Source of the DNA: Piscicola geometra
Lineage: Eukaryota > Annelida > Clitellata > Hirudinida > Piscicolidae
NCBI GenBank assembly: GCA_943735955.1
Contig: OX030968.1
Span: 3,774,346-3,838,345, forward strand
Length of the DNA stretch: 64,000 bases
Reading direction: 5' to 3'
The notes below the pieces were generated by a model. That model was not told the DNA's origin and did not search any database. It saw nothing but the letters and a program-made list of their open reading frames with translations. Below are positions 23,901 through 36,800 of this stretch, piece after piece. Numbering within the stretch: position 1 is the first letter of the stretch; every line of letters starts with the position of its first letter. The translations under genes were made by a program, and so were the position numbers.

Positions 23901-24777
23901 CTCACCTACCCACCCATTCACCTCCCACCTACCCACCCACCTACCCACCCATTCACCTCCCACCTACCCACCCACCTACCCACCCACCACAGGCTCTGGC
24001 ACAAATGCCATCGAGTGCATCCACCTCCCTCATGAGATGCCCTTTCCCCACCCCTCCAAATGAGGGATTGCACGACATTACTCCTGATGATGATAGTGAT
24101 GATGATGAAGGTGATGGTGATGATAGTGATGATTGTGATGATGATGATGGTAGTCATAGTGGTCATTATTATGATGATGATGATGATGATGAAGATGATG
24201 GTGATGATAGTGATGATGGTGATGATGATCATGGTAGTCATGGTGGTCATTATGATGATGATTATGACGATGATGATGATGATGATGATGATGATTAGGT
24301 AAGAAAAAAAAATTGATAAGCAAATATATATAATGGACACTTCTGTGCTCAATAATAGCTTCAATGTGCTATTGCCACCCAATTAAAATGTGTTATAACT
24401 ATTTTTAAAAATACAAAAAAAAGAGATTAAACCTGAATCGTACAATATTGCAGACCTGTGGTGCTCCAGGTGTGGGTGACGAGGGCAGTGGAAGCTCCCA
24501 TTCTCGCGGCAGCAGCTGCAGCCTCAGTGCCGGCATGACCACCTCCGACCACCACCACATCCACCTCCATGTCCCCCTCCCGTAAGGAAAAGTTTTTATT
24601 ATCGTTGACATTGAGAAGGTGTTGAGATATGTGGTGTGTTGTAAGTTCTGTCGCCTGGTTGTTGTTGTTTGTTGTGTGTTGAGTTGAGTTGTTGAAGATA
24701 ATTTTGTAGGCCCTTGAAGAGGTTTTGTGGCTAGAAGTTATGTGCTTGAAGTGTTTGCAAACTTTGAAAAACTGCAT
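14267..24777 (-). CDS. MTO1: MTO1 (MnmG/GidA family), mitochondrial tRNA U34 modification enzyme
   Basis: Nineteen exons in transcript order: 24456-24777, 23988-24083, 23141-23196, 22698-22890, 22137-22344, 21899-21989, 21548-21663, 21244-21317, 20849-20924, 20667-20707, 20307-20390, 20054-20100, 18140-18305, 17104-17196, 16663-16825, 16318-16427, 15716-15812, 14758-14812, 14267-14365. They give 728 aa (human 717). The first 70 residues are basic and lack acidic residues early on, like a mitochondrial presequence. Then come the FAD-binding motif [110 protein letters not shown] and [26 protein letters not shown], then the helical C-terminal domain ending in [14 protein letters not shown]. With GTPBP3, the family installs taurinomethyl/carboxymethylaminomethyl groups on wobble uridine of mitochondrial tRNAs. 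Exon 13 adds a Gln/His-rich insert (about residues 482-505) absent from the human protein. Confidence 0.97.
14380..14700. repeat. GAT-rich compound repeat, MTO1 intron 18
   Basis: A unit of about 40-60 bp, made of AAAGGAGTGGTAATGATGAT plus GATGGTGATGGTGATAGTGA, repeats five or six times between the last two MTO1 exons. Confidence 0.93.
15098..15693. repeat. 23-bp minisatellite, MTO1 intron 17
   Basis: About 25 copies of GAATGCATGAATGGATTGAG plus GAT occur, with a variant unit GGATGGATAGAT interspersed in a regular pattern. The minus-strand frames are open in all three phases. The Ser-Ile-His-rich frames are artefacts. Confidence 0.97.
15818..16112. repeat. (GT)n tract preceding the MTO1 exon 17 acceptor
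   Basis: Two related GTGTGT/GTTTGT blocks lie here. The second half of the intron repeats a segment of the first (AGGTTTTGTGTTTGTGTGT and TTCCTTTTAAATAATTTTAC both occur twice), so a segment of roughly 150-190 bp was duplicated. On the gene's sense strand this reads (CA)n immediately upstream of the exon 17 acceptor. Confidence 0.93.
16433..16640. repeat. (GATGATGGTGGT)n array, MTO1 intron 15
   Basis: GATGATGGTGGTGATGATGG-type repeats fill the intron between exons 15 and 16. Copies are homogeneous at the trinucleotide level. Confidence 0.93.
17341..17662. repeat. GGGATGGNNTGATTGGAT-type minisatellite, MTO1 intron 13
   Basis: Alternating blocks ATGGTTGGATGGGATGG and AATGATTGGATGGGATGG make a 36-bp higher-order unit. 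This is repeated about eight times, with GACGGG and GAAGGG variants. Confidence 0.95.
17738..18070. repeat. 33-bp minisatellite, 10 copies, MTO1 intron 13
   Basis: Ten near-perfect copies of a 33-bp unit contain GGGTCATGATGGACTGGGAG. GAGTATGGG and GAGGATGGG variants alternate in the first copies, then only GAGGATGGG occurs, which suggests directional expansion. The unit is a multiple of three, so the frame reads as an 11-residue repeat ([11 protein letters not shown]); no gene is implied. Confidence 0.97.
18770..20053. repeat. 1.3-kb CAACAACTACCACAA minisatellite, MTO1 intron 12
   Basis: A large array with a compound unit of CATCAACCACAACAACTACC plus ACAACACAG, also containing ACAACAACCACC sub-blocks, runs right up to the donor of exon 12. 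The exon boundary CAG/GTGGTGGTTG (sense) is itself part of the first copy. Confidence 0.96.
20395..20575. repeat. (GT)n tract at the MTO1 exon 11 acceptor
   Basis: GTGTGTTTGTGTGTGCGTGT repeats read on the sense strand as (CA)n ending directly in the acceptor ACACAG of exon 11. Confidence 0.95.
20743..20848. repeat. (CA)n tract at the MTO1 exon 9 donor
   Basis: On the sense strand the intron starts GTGTGTGTGTGTG at the exon 9 donor and continues as an interrupted (GT)n for about 100 bp. Confidence 0.95.
21725..21898. repeat. CCACCTCCACCCCTCCA repeat, MTO1 intron 6
   Basis: 15-18-bp units of CCACCTCCACCCCTCCA read on the sense strand as GGTGGAGGTGGAGGGG, beginning at the exon 6 donor GAG/GTGGGTGG. 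Confidence 0.93.
22430..22575. repeat. 20-bp ATATGAAACTATACAAGAAT repeat, MTO1 intron 4
   Basis: Six to seven copies of a 20-bp AT-rich unit occur, in contrast to the GC-rich arrays of neighbouring introns. Confidence 0.93.
22905..23115. repeat. GGTGATGATGTTGGTGGTGA array, MTO1 intron 3
   Basis: GGTGATGGT/GTTGGTGGTGATGAT triplet-based repeats fill the 250-bp intron between exons 3 and 4. Confidence 0.92.
23270..23980. repeat. AT 18-bp repeat and CACCCACCTACC array, MTO1 intron 2
   Basis: Two unrelated arrays sit in one intron. At 23270-23495 an 18-bp unit, AATTTATATTATTATAAT, occurs about 12 times. At 23600-23990 a CCCACCTACCCACTCACC array abuts the exon 2 donor. Confidence 0.94.
24085..24298. 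repeat. GATGATGATAGT array, MTO1 intron 1
   Basis: A GATGAT/GATAGTGATGATG repeat includes a duplicated segment of about 100 bp around ATGGTAGTCAT. It ends in the exon 2 acceptor. Confidence 0.92.
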
Positions 24778-25266
24778 TATGTGTGTTTTTATTTAAATAT
24801 TTTGGATTTATTTGAATGTTGATAAATTACTTTTAAACTTAAAAGTGAAAGTAAGACAAAGTTACTTTTTACAAAATGTTATTGCGCTAAATTTTTAAAT
24901 CTAAAATTAAATTTGGCATATTAACAGCATTAAAGAGTACATGGTTTTTAATATTTTTCAAATTGTTAATTTTGCACAAATAATTATGGGGTTATAAGAA
25001 GAAAAAAGAATTTTAACAAAACATGAAAGTGGAACAGAGAAATAATTTCTTAAAACCTATTTTTATTCTACAGGGACTTCAATAATTCATTCATATTTCA
25101 GACATGATTCTGTAATTCGAACTTTATTAATTTTTTATTATTACTGACTTAACAATTAACTGCTAACTGGGGTTTTTTATGAAATACAAAATATTTTTCT
25201 ACCTGAAAATTTGAAAAAAACTCTACCAAACCTAGCGACTAAATTATAATTATGACATTATTTGAA

Positions 25267-25411
25267 GCATAAGCCCTGTGAAGGCGTGCACAAATTGTGG
25301 TGGGCTCCTCGAGGGAACCTCACCACGGGGTATTGGGTTTAGTTTTCAACTAGCAATAACCACGCCTCGGTTTTAACCTCACTGGCTATGGTACTACCCC
25401 TGCGCAAAGCT
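25267..25411 (-). ncRNA. RNU4: U4 spliceosomal snRNA
   Basis: The minus strand from 25411 reads AGCTTTGCGCAGGGGTAGTA, the diagnostic U4 5' end that pairs with U6. It continues CCATAGCCAGTGAGGTT and ACCGAGGCG (the 5' stem-loop with the kink-turn GUGAGG/CCGAGG that binds the 15.5K protein), then TTATTGCTAGTTGAAAACT (stem I with U6) and CCCAATACCCCG. An Sm-type site, AATTTGTG, lies near 25290, followed by a terminal stem-loop (GCACGCC/GGGC..TGC). The length of about 145 nt equals the human RNA. The 5' end is certain; the 3' end is placed after the last stem. U4 chaperones U6 in the U4/U6.U5 tri-snRNP. It lies alone between MTO1 and the insulin-like gene. I could not confirm snRNA promoter elements upstream. 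Confidence 0.93.
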
Positions 25412-26413
25412 GGTCCCTTCGTAATTTGTTCCTGTATATGTAGCATGGAATGAGAAGAACTTGTGGTGACCTCATCAATATTATAATTTTGTCTTATAAT
25501 TATAATAAAACATAAAATTAGTCATTAAATTTTTTTATTATTTTTTCCTCAATTTGAATTTACTTTTACATTTTTCACGAAAGATGATGGTTTCCGAACA
25601 TTAAAGGTGTTCGAACAATATGGTATTTTACGGTAGTTTGGAAGATGGTATTGTATCTAGTATATTTAAAAGAAATCAATTAAAATTAAATTAAACTAAG
25701 CACTTACCCTAGCCCTGGCTCTATTATAAACAAATAAATAAGGATATACTTATTGAGAAATAATTATTATTATTATATTATAAAGAAAACAATACCTATA
25801 AATTAAAGGCTATAATTATTTTGTAGATTAAATAGTTACAAAATTTTATTTAATGATTCATCAACAAACATATGATATACAAAATATGTTTTGAAAGTAT
25901 TGTTAATTTTATAATTGTTCAATTATAGTTAGATTGAATTAGATTTCGGAAAAAGCGAGAGTTCGGAGACAATCGGATTGCTTGCGTCCATCCATAAACT
26001 ATAACATATTAGGGCCTAATTATTAATTAGGCTATTAGTAATAAGCCATTAGTACTGATTATTCAATCTATTTTCTGAATAAATGTTGAGACAAACTTTT
26101 TTGTTTTTTTTTATTGTTTCAAAGGTTTCAAACAATCATTTAAACATAGAATGTATTTCTCACCTTACATAATGTTTTGAAACAAATGCAGAATAAATTA
26201 AATTCACAAATTTATATAATTGTATATATATAAATAAATATAATAAATATAAATAATATATGTATATATTTAAATAAATAAAGCTCACAAATGCATATAT
26301 ATATATATATATAATAATATATAATTATTTAATAATAGGTATTAATATAATTTTCATGTTGTATAACTGTCATTTTCAGAGATGGTGTGAAGGACTGTCT
26401 GAACGACTGGACG
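25412..26413. other. AT-rich spacer between U4 and the insulin-like gene
   Basis: About 1 kb is strongly AT-rich, with TATATA and TAAATAA tracts near 26210-26340. It must contain the U4 promoter just above 25411 and the 3' UTR of the insulin-like gene. I see no open frame or further RNA gene. Confidence 0.6.
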
Positions 26414-27092
26414 CTAAGTTCTTCTGTTGAAGTAGTTGCGACAAATGTCCTTCAGCTCCTTCTTGGTGCAGCCGTGGCGACAGCACTTTTCCTGGAGGGG
26501 GTGGAAGCCTGCACGGGAGAGAATAATGATATTAATTAATTAAATTGATGTTTATATTAATAATAAAAGAAATAACAATATGTAAGTTAAATGCTGAGAA
26601 ATTTAAAATGGGTGAGAATAACAATAAGATGAATATGCATCACTCACCATAGTGCTCCCTCTTCCCTCTGTTAGGACCACCTGCCAAATTCCTCGTCAGA
26701 CTTGGAAACTGGGCAATGTCAGTAAAGAGAAGTCTCATTATGGCACGCTCTTCCTCGCTGTGGTCGTTACCTTGAGGTTCGTTAAAGATGGAGAATTCTT
26801 TTCCTTCCTCTAGTTCTACTAAGCGTGTCATGCTTTCTTCTGAACCCTCCACACCAGCACCTTCCAGTCCAACACCTTCCAGCCCAACACCCTCCTCGTT
26901 GGCGTCAAACACCCCGTCGAAACTCTTCTTGTTCTCGTCTGGGTCGTCGTAGTCTCCGACCCTGGAGCACAGGCCCTGCATGATCTTGTAGAGTTTCTTC
27001 GAGTCACACTCCTTCACTATGCGACCTCCGCTCACCTCCTCCGATATCATCATCAGCAACGCCAGCATTAGTATGAAATTGAATGAAAACAT
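26414..27092 (-). CDS. Insulin/relaxin-like peptide precursor
   Basis: Two exons, 26648-27092 and 26414-26508, joined by a GT-AG intron in phase 1 (TAT-G/GC), give 179 aa. Residues 1-22 are a signal peptide (MFSFNFILMLALLMMI...). The B-chain region follows (Cys29 and Cys42 in ECDSKKLYKIMQGLCSRVG). A long acidic connecting peptide contains a short repeat (GVGLEGVGLEGAGVEG). A dibasic GKR site (about residues 141-143) precedes the A chain HPLQEKCCRHGCTKKELKDIC, which has the invariant CC-X3-C-X8-C pattern, and the tail is RNYFNRRT. There are exactly six cysteines. The A chain resembles relaxin-type gonad-stimulating peptides more than vertebrate insulin. Such hormones act through tyrosine kinase or leucine-rich-repeat G-protein receptors; which one applies is not decidable here. 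Oddity: the B-chain cysteines are separated by 12 residues, not the usual 11. Confidence 0.93.
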
Positions 27093-27202
27093 TCTCTCAT
27101 CGCTCTCGCTTCAATTATAAAGTTTAAGTTTTTTAATTTTTTTAATTTTTATATTTAAAATGAAGAATCTGGATTGAAATAACTCTCTCGGAATGACCCT
27201 TC

Positions 27203-27209
27203 TTTTATA
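27203..27209 (-). promoter_or_regulatory. TATA box of the insulin-like gene
   Basis: The minus strand reads CCTATAAAAGAAGG, a consensus TATA box about 110 bp upstream of the start codon. A transcription start near 27175 would give an 80-nt leader. This is the clearest core promoter in the window and suits a tissue-restricted hormone gene. Confidence 0.65.
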
Positions 27210-27248
27210 GGCTAGAGGCCCATCCCTCACTAGGCCCAAGATCAACTA

Positions 27249-27274
27249 ACTAACTAACTAACTAACTAACTATC
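27249..27274. repeat. (CTAA)n short array
   Basis: About six tandem CTAA/ACTA tetranucleotides lie just upstream of the insulin-like promoter. Confidence 0.85.
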
Positions 27275-27537
27275 CTGGCTTCGTGCCTCGCTGAAATACA
27301 ATTCAAGTATTCAACACAAAGTTTCTACCAAACTTAATAATCCTAAATTACAAATGTTTTAATTGATGATGTTGAGGTTTTTAATCTCCCTTCAAGATAA
27401 TGTGTTTTCGAAGTTAGCTGATTACAACTCCAGGGTACTAATTACATATAGTTATAAATCTTTCAAAAAATTTATTTCCAAAAATCAATTTTATGCTTTT
27501 GTTTTACGTTAAAGACTATCAATATCATGAGAAAGAG

Positions 27538-27625
27538 TATCAATCAATCAATCAATCAATCAATCATTCAATCAATCAATCACAAAGTATTTGTATAGCG
27601 CTCTTTACGACGCGAACAAAGGCCC
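27538..27625 (-). mobile_element. Probable SINE/LINE 3' tail with (ATTG)n
   Basis: On the minus strand the sequence reads GAGCGCTATACAAATACTTTG followed by (ATTGATTG)n. A GCGCTATAYAAATAC motif followed by a short microsatellite is a common 3' end of animal retroposons. Similar cores occur at 13905-13935 (TTTTTGTAGCGCTC) and 42672-42690 (TTTGTATAGCACTC). The body of the element is not recognisable. Confidence 0.4.
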
Positions 27626-27773
27626 TAATCTTTAATCTTGCTCTGAAAGATATTGTTGGAAATTGAGAAAGTATTTTTTAAAACTGATCATTATAAGACT
27701 CATTTTATATTTATATTATTTTAAAAATCATTTAATTAATCTTAATTTTATTTCTAAAATCATTTAATTAATC

Positions 27774-30932
<3,159 letters not shown>

Positions 30933-31665
30933 TTTAAAAACTTAATTTTATAATTATTAATAAGTTCAAACGATTAACAAGGATTAACTAAGGCTAAACA
31001 AATCGGAGGTTTGGTCGATCAATATTATACTTATTATAATCTATATAGTAATATATATTATGGTTATTATAATCTATATTATAATATATATATTCCTGGT
31101 AACAGAAAGCAAAGAATGTTAGTGAAGTGGTGGTGGTGGTGGTTGTAGTGAGAAGGGGACAATTGGCAGCTTGCCAATCTAATCAGAGACTGATAAGGAG
31201 GTGTGCAAGGTGGTTGGCGCCTTGGTAGCGTTGTTGGTGTGTTGATGCCCTTCGGTCTCAACATGTTTAATAATAATTATTTAAAAAATATAATAAAATA
31301 ATAATAGTATAATAATAATAATAGCATAATAATAATATTATTATAATAATATAATAACATCATAACAATAACATCCTACATATTAATAATAATAAGATTA
31401 AATTGTATAATTACTAAATTATTGAAAGTTCATAGTTTTTTTATTTCATAATACAGATTAATTATATTTTGAGGTTAATATTGAGAGAGACTATGGCTTT
31501 ATAAAACACATGTAGGGTTTTACAATTATGTGTGTGTGTATGTATGTGTGTGTGTGTGTGTTTTTGTGTGTGTGTTAATGAATGTGTCTATGGTTGTGTG
31601 CATTGACAGAATAGAGAAGAACTCATCTAGAACACCTAAACAGCTGACGACTTCGAGAGAGCAAT

Positions 31666-31952
31666 AATGGGTCTCATGGGCCTCATGAGTCTCATGGGCC
31701 TCAGGGGTCTCATGGGTCTCATGGGCCTCATGAGTCTCATGGGCCTCATGGGTCTCATGGGTCTCATGGGCCTCATGGGTCTCATGGGCCTCATGGGTCT
31801 CATGGGCCTCATGGGCCTCATGAGTCTCATGGGCCTCATGGGTCTCATGGGCCTCATGGGTCTCATGGGCCTCATGGGTCTCATGGGTCTCATGGGCCTC
31901 AGGGGTCTCATGGGTCTCATGGGCCTCATGAGTCTCATGGGTCTCATGGGTT
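31666..31952. repeat. 9/18-bp minisatellite ATGGGCCTC-ATGGGTCTC
   Basis: About 31 copies of a 9-bp unit alternate mainly between ATGGGCCTC and ATGGGTCTC, with ATGAGTCTC and CAGGGGTCTC variants. All frames stay open, giving Met-Gly-Leu, Met-Arg-Pro or His-Glu-Thr/Ala tripeptide repeats. No flanking coding exon supports translation. Confidence 0.96.
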
Positions 31953-32327
31953 ATAGGAAATTGAATCACTGAAATTGCTTCGGGGAAGTGGAAAGGAACG
32001 AAGGCGTAAAAGAAAAAACCATTAAAATACAATAATAATGATAATAACAATAACAACAATAATAATAACAATAGTAATAATAATGATAATTTTACTTAAT
32101 AATTTTTTTGGAAATAGAAATGAGGTAAGTTATGTGTATCACGAGTTTACCAAGCTGAAGCGACTTCTCAGTAAATGTAATGAAAAGGAATTTAATGAAA
32201 ATGATTAAGAATTAATTAAATATATATTGATTTGAAAATGGGAAAATAAAATCTTTTACTAGAAAATAGCTATATAAAAACCCTACATAATACCACGACA
32301 CTCGACGAACTGGTGAAGAATAATAAA

Positions 32328-32640
32328 AGAAATATTTATTATTATATATAAGTATAATTAAATAAATATATATGATTATATATAAATATAATTAACTAAA
32401 TATTTATTATTATATATAAGTATAATTAAATAAATATATATGATTATATATAAATATAATTAACTAAATATTTATTATTATATATAAGTATAATTAAATA
32501 AATATATATGATTATATATAAATATAATTAACAAAATATTTATGATTATATATAAATATAATTATATATGATTATATATATTATAATGAATTAAATATTT
32601 ATGATTATATATAAATATAATTAATTATATGAATATATAT
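32328..32640. repeat. AT-rich 60-bp tandem repeat
   Basis: Three to four copies of a unit built from ATTATATATAAGTATAATTA plus AATAAATATATATGATTATA occur, decaying to the right. It is practically free of G and C. Confidence 0.93.
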
Positions 32641-33196
32641 ACTGGCAAGCGAAGATAGAAGCGATGACGGTTCAAATGACGTAGAGAAGCGGTTGTGACG
32701 TCAGAGAATAAAAATAAAACGTTTAATCGAACGGCAAGACAATTTTCCATTGTCAATCAGTGACGACTGGTTGATAAATGGAATTTCTAAAACGGATAAA
32801 TATTTAGACCTTTTAAATAATATATATTTTACAACTCATCGGCGGTCTTTTCTATGGTAAACTAAAAAGTAGGTATTTTAACTGAGGCTTCGTATTATGG
32901 ACTTGGAATAGTAAAAACTAGTTAGTAGTGTATTTGTAATGCTTCATAGAATGATGCAAGTTCATAACAGACAATTGTGAACATGTAGAGAACTAAGTCT
33001 TTGGAAAAAATGGTTTTAAAAGATGAAAAAATTATATATAAAAATTGATATAAAATTATAATATTCTTTTTAAAAGCATTAATTATATAGTTTTAATTAA
33101 AAAATACTCAAGAATTTCGGAAAATAGCTGAGAATCTGAAACACTTTAAGGAAGCTTAAGAAAGTTGTTCAAGATGCCACGAGTGTTGAACAAGCA

Positions 33197-33308
33197 AGAA
33201 ATACTACTACTAGTACTACTACTACTACTACTACTGCTGCTACTACAACTACTACTACAACTACTACCACTACTACTACAACTACTACTGCTGCTACTAA
33301 TACTGTTG

Positions 33309-33350
<42 letters not shown>

Positions 33351-33571
33351 TTACAACAACTACAACTACTACTATTACTACTACTACCACTACTACTACT
33401 ACTACTACTACTGCTACAACTACTACCACTACTACTACTACAACTACTACTACTGCTACCACTACTGCTGCTACTAATACTGTTGCTACTACTACTACTA
33501 CTACTACTACTATTACAACAACTACAACTACTACTATTACTACTACTACCACTACTACTACTACTACTACA

Positions 33572-33653
<82 letters not shown>

Positions 33654-33655
33654 TT
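33197..33655. repeat. (CTA)n array with internal duplication
   Basis: A 450-bp CTA/TAC triplet array is interrupted by TGCTGCTACTAATACTGTTG and TTACAACAACTACAACTAC blocks. Each block occurs twice about 180 bp apart, showing a segmental duplication within the array. Confidence 0.96.
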
Positions 33656-33819
33656 AAGTACAAACACGAGAAGCCAATAGAATCACATACACGTGTAAGA
33701 TAGAGTTGAACACAGGTTAAAATATGGAAAACTAACTTCAATTTCGGAAGAAAAACAACTGTTAGGCAAAAAAGATGATAAAAAAATAATTGAAAAAATA
33801 TAAAATAAAAATAAAATTT

Positions 33820-36800
33820 TTATTTTTTATTTTTTCCTTTTGCCTTCTTTAGCACTGCCTTAGTAGCGGCAGGCGCCTTGCCTTTGGTTGGTTTTTTCGT
33901 CTAGGGATGAAAATGATGAAAACTAAAATCTGGATTATAAAAATTGAGAAATGCAAAATAAAGGGATGCAAAATGATCAAAATTAAGATCGAAAAGGAAT
34001 TTATATAAAAAGAGTAAAATAAGACACTCACCACAATCATAGCATCAGAAGCCGGATCATCATCATCATCACCAGCCTCATCATCATTATCATCATTACC
34101 AGCCGCTTCATCACCACCATAATCATCATCATCACCACCACCCTCATCACTGCTCTTCTTCTTGTTCGCCTTCTTGAGGAGGGTGGAGGTGGAGTAGGGG
34201 GTGAGGTGGCACTGCTTGTTGAACTGCCTGGTCAAATTCGCCTTGGTCTGCGCAAGGTGGTGGTGGTGGTGGTGGCATGGGGAAGGTGGAGGTGGTGGTG
34301 TGGGAAAGGTGGTGGTGTGGGGAAGGGGGTGGTAGTGGCATGGAGGAGGTGGTGGTGGTGGAGGTAGTGGTGATGATAATGATAGGATTGAGAAGTAAGA
34401 GAAAAAGGTATTAGAGACATTTTTGCATAAATAGGTCAAAAAAACATAAGAGAATAATACGAAATTATTTAAAAAAAACATGATTATTATTAGTGTTATT
34501 ATTTCCCAAATAAAGCCAAAAGAATCCACCAAAACCTCTCCACACCAACCTTCGAGTCGACCTTAGCGAACAGATCCGGCATAGTGGACCAATGGCTGAG
34601 CTCCTTGATGTTTTCTAGGTCATCCCTAATCAGGTCATATGACGTCATTAGGTCGATGGCGGGGGCGGGGTCATTGCGGAGAAGGGGCGTGGTCAGGAGG
34701 TGCTTGAAGGCGGGCAGGTAGTCGAGGTTGAGGGAGCTCTTGTTGCCTTTGATGCTGTCGTCGTGGTGGTGGGTAGAGTGGGTTGGTGGGGTGGGTTGGT
34801 GTGTGGGTGTGTGGGTTGGTGGGGTGGGTTGGTGTGTGGGTGGGTTGGGTGGTGGTGGGGTGGGTTGGTGTGTGGGTTGGTGGGGTGGAGTGGATGGGTT
34901 GATGAGTGGGTGGGTTGGTGGAGTGGAGTGGATGGGTTGATGGGGTGGGTGGGGTGGATGGGTTGGTGTGTGGGTTGGTGGAGTGGATGGGTTGGTGTGT
35001 GGGTTGTAGTGTGGGTTGGTGGAGTGGAGTGGATGGGTTGGTGGGGTGGAGTGGATGGATTGATGTGTGGGTTGGTGGAGTGGATGGGTTGGTGGGGTGG
35101 AGTGGATGAGTTGATGTGTGGGTTGGTGAAGTGGAGTGGATGGGTTGATGTGTGGGTTGGTGGAGTGGAGTGGATGAGTTGATGTGTGGGTTGGTGGAGT
35201 GGAGTGGATGGGTTGATGTGTGGGTTGGTGGAGTGGAGTGGATGGGTTGATGTGTGGGTTGGTGGAGTGGAGTGGATGAGTTGATGTGTGGGTTGGTGGA
35301 GTGGAGTGGATGGGTTGATGTGTGGGTTGGTGGAGTGGAGTGGATGGGTTGATGTGTGGGTTGGTGGAGTGGAGTGGGGTGGGTTGATGTGTGGGTTGGT
35401 GGGGTGGATGGGTGGGGTGGGTTGGTGGATGTGTGGGTTGGTGGGGTGGAGTGGATGGGTTGATGTGTGGGTTGGTGGAGAGGAGTGGATGGGTTGATGT
35501 GTGGGTTGGTGGAGTGGAGTGGATGGGTTGATGTGTGGGTTGGTGGAGTGGAGTGGATGGGTTGATGTGTGGGTTGGTGGAGTGGAGTGGATGGGTTGAT
35601 GTGTGGGTTGGTGGAGTGGAGTGGATGGGTTGATGTGTGGGTGGGGTGGATGGGTTGGTGTGTGGGTTGGTGGAGTGGATGGGTTGGTGTGTGGGTTGTA
35701 GTGTGGGTTGGTGGAGTGGAGTGGATGGGTTGGTGGGGTGGAGTGGATGGATTGATGTGTGGGTTGGTGGAGTGGATGGGTTGGTGGGGTGGAGTGGATG
35801 AGTTGATGTGTGGGTTGGTGAAGTGGAGTGGATGAGTTGATGTGTGGGTTGGTGAAGTGGAGTGGATGGGTTGATGTGTGGGTTGGTGGAGTGGAGTGGA
35901 TGAGTTGATGTGTGGGTTGGTGGAGTGGAGTGGATGGGTTGATGTGTGGGTTGGTGGAGTGGAGTGGATGGGTTGATGTGTGGGTTGGTGGAGTGGAGTG
36001 GATGAGTTGATGTGTGGGTTGGTGGAGTGGAGTGGATGGGTTGATGTGTGGGTTGGTGGAGTGGAGTGGATGGGTTGATGTGTGGGTTGGTGGAGTGGAG
36101 TGGGGTGGGTTGATGTGTGGGTTGGTGGGGTGGATGGGTGGGGTGGGTTGGTGGATGTGTGGGTTGGTGGGGTGGAGTGGATGGGTTGATGTGTGGGTTG
36201 GTGGAGAGGAGTGGATGGGTTGATGTGTGGGTTGGTGGAGTGGAGTGGATGGGTTGATGTGTGGGTTGGTGGAGTGGAGTGGATGGGTTGATGTGTGGGT
36301 TGGTGGAGTGGAGTGGATGGGTTGATGTGTGGGTTGGTGGAGTGGAGTGGATGGGTTGATGTGTGGGTTGGTGGAGTGGATGGGTTGATGTGTGGGTTGG
36401 TGGAGTGGAGTGGATGGGTTGATGTGTGGGTTGGTGGAGTGGAGTGGATGGGTTGATGTGTGGGTTGGTGGAGTGGAGTGTGTGGGTTGGTGTGTGGGTG
36501 GTAGGGTGGAGAAGATGGGTTGATATATGGGTTGGTGGGGTGGAGTGGATGGGTGGGTTGGTGGAGTGGAGTGGATGGGTTAGTGGAGTGGAGTGGATGG
36601 GTTGATGGGTGGGTTAATGGGATGGGTTGGTGGGGTGGAGTGGATGGGTGGAGTGGATGGGTGGAGTGGATGGGTTGGTGTGTGCGTTGGTGGGGTGGGT
36701 TGGTAGGGTGGGTTGGTGGGGTGGGTTGGTGGGGTGGGTTGGTGGGGTGGAGTGGTGAGGTGGAGTGGTGAGGTGGAGTGGTGGGGTGGAGTGGTGGGGT

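Larger units (their letters stand above)
30933..33819. other. Intergenic region between thioredoxin-fold gene and RFC1
   Basis: This region holds AT-rich DNA and the arrays listed separately (31666-31952, 32330-32640, 33197-33655). A palindromic TGACGTCA lies at 32696-32703, with a second TGACGT-like site 20 bp away (ATGACGTAG), a possible CRE. A 61-codon minus-strand frame at 31079-31264 has no recognisable features. I see no convincing gene. Confidence 0.6.

Noticed and set aside
31526..32071. A His-Glu-Thr/Ala repeat protein of 181 aa
   Set aside because: The frame consists of a 9-bp minisatellite and flanking low-complexity DNA; all frames are open and no conserved flank or signal is present.
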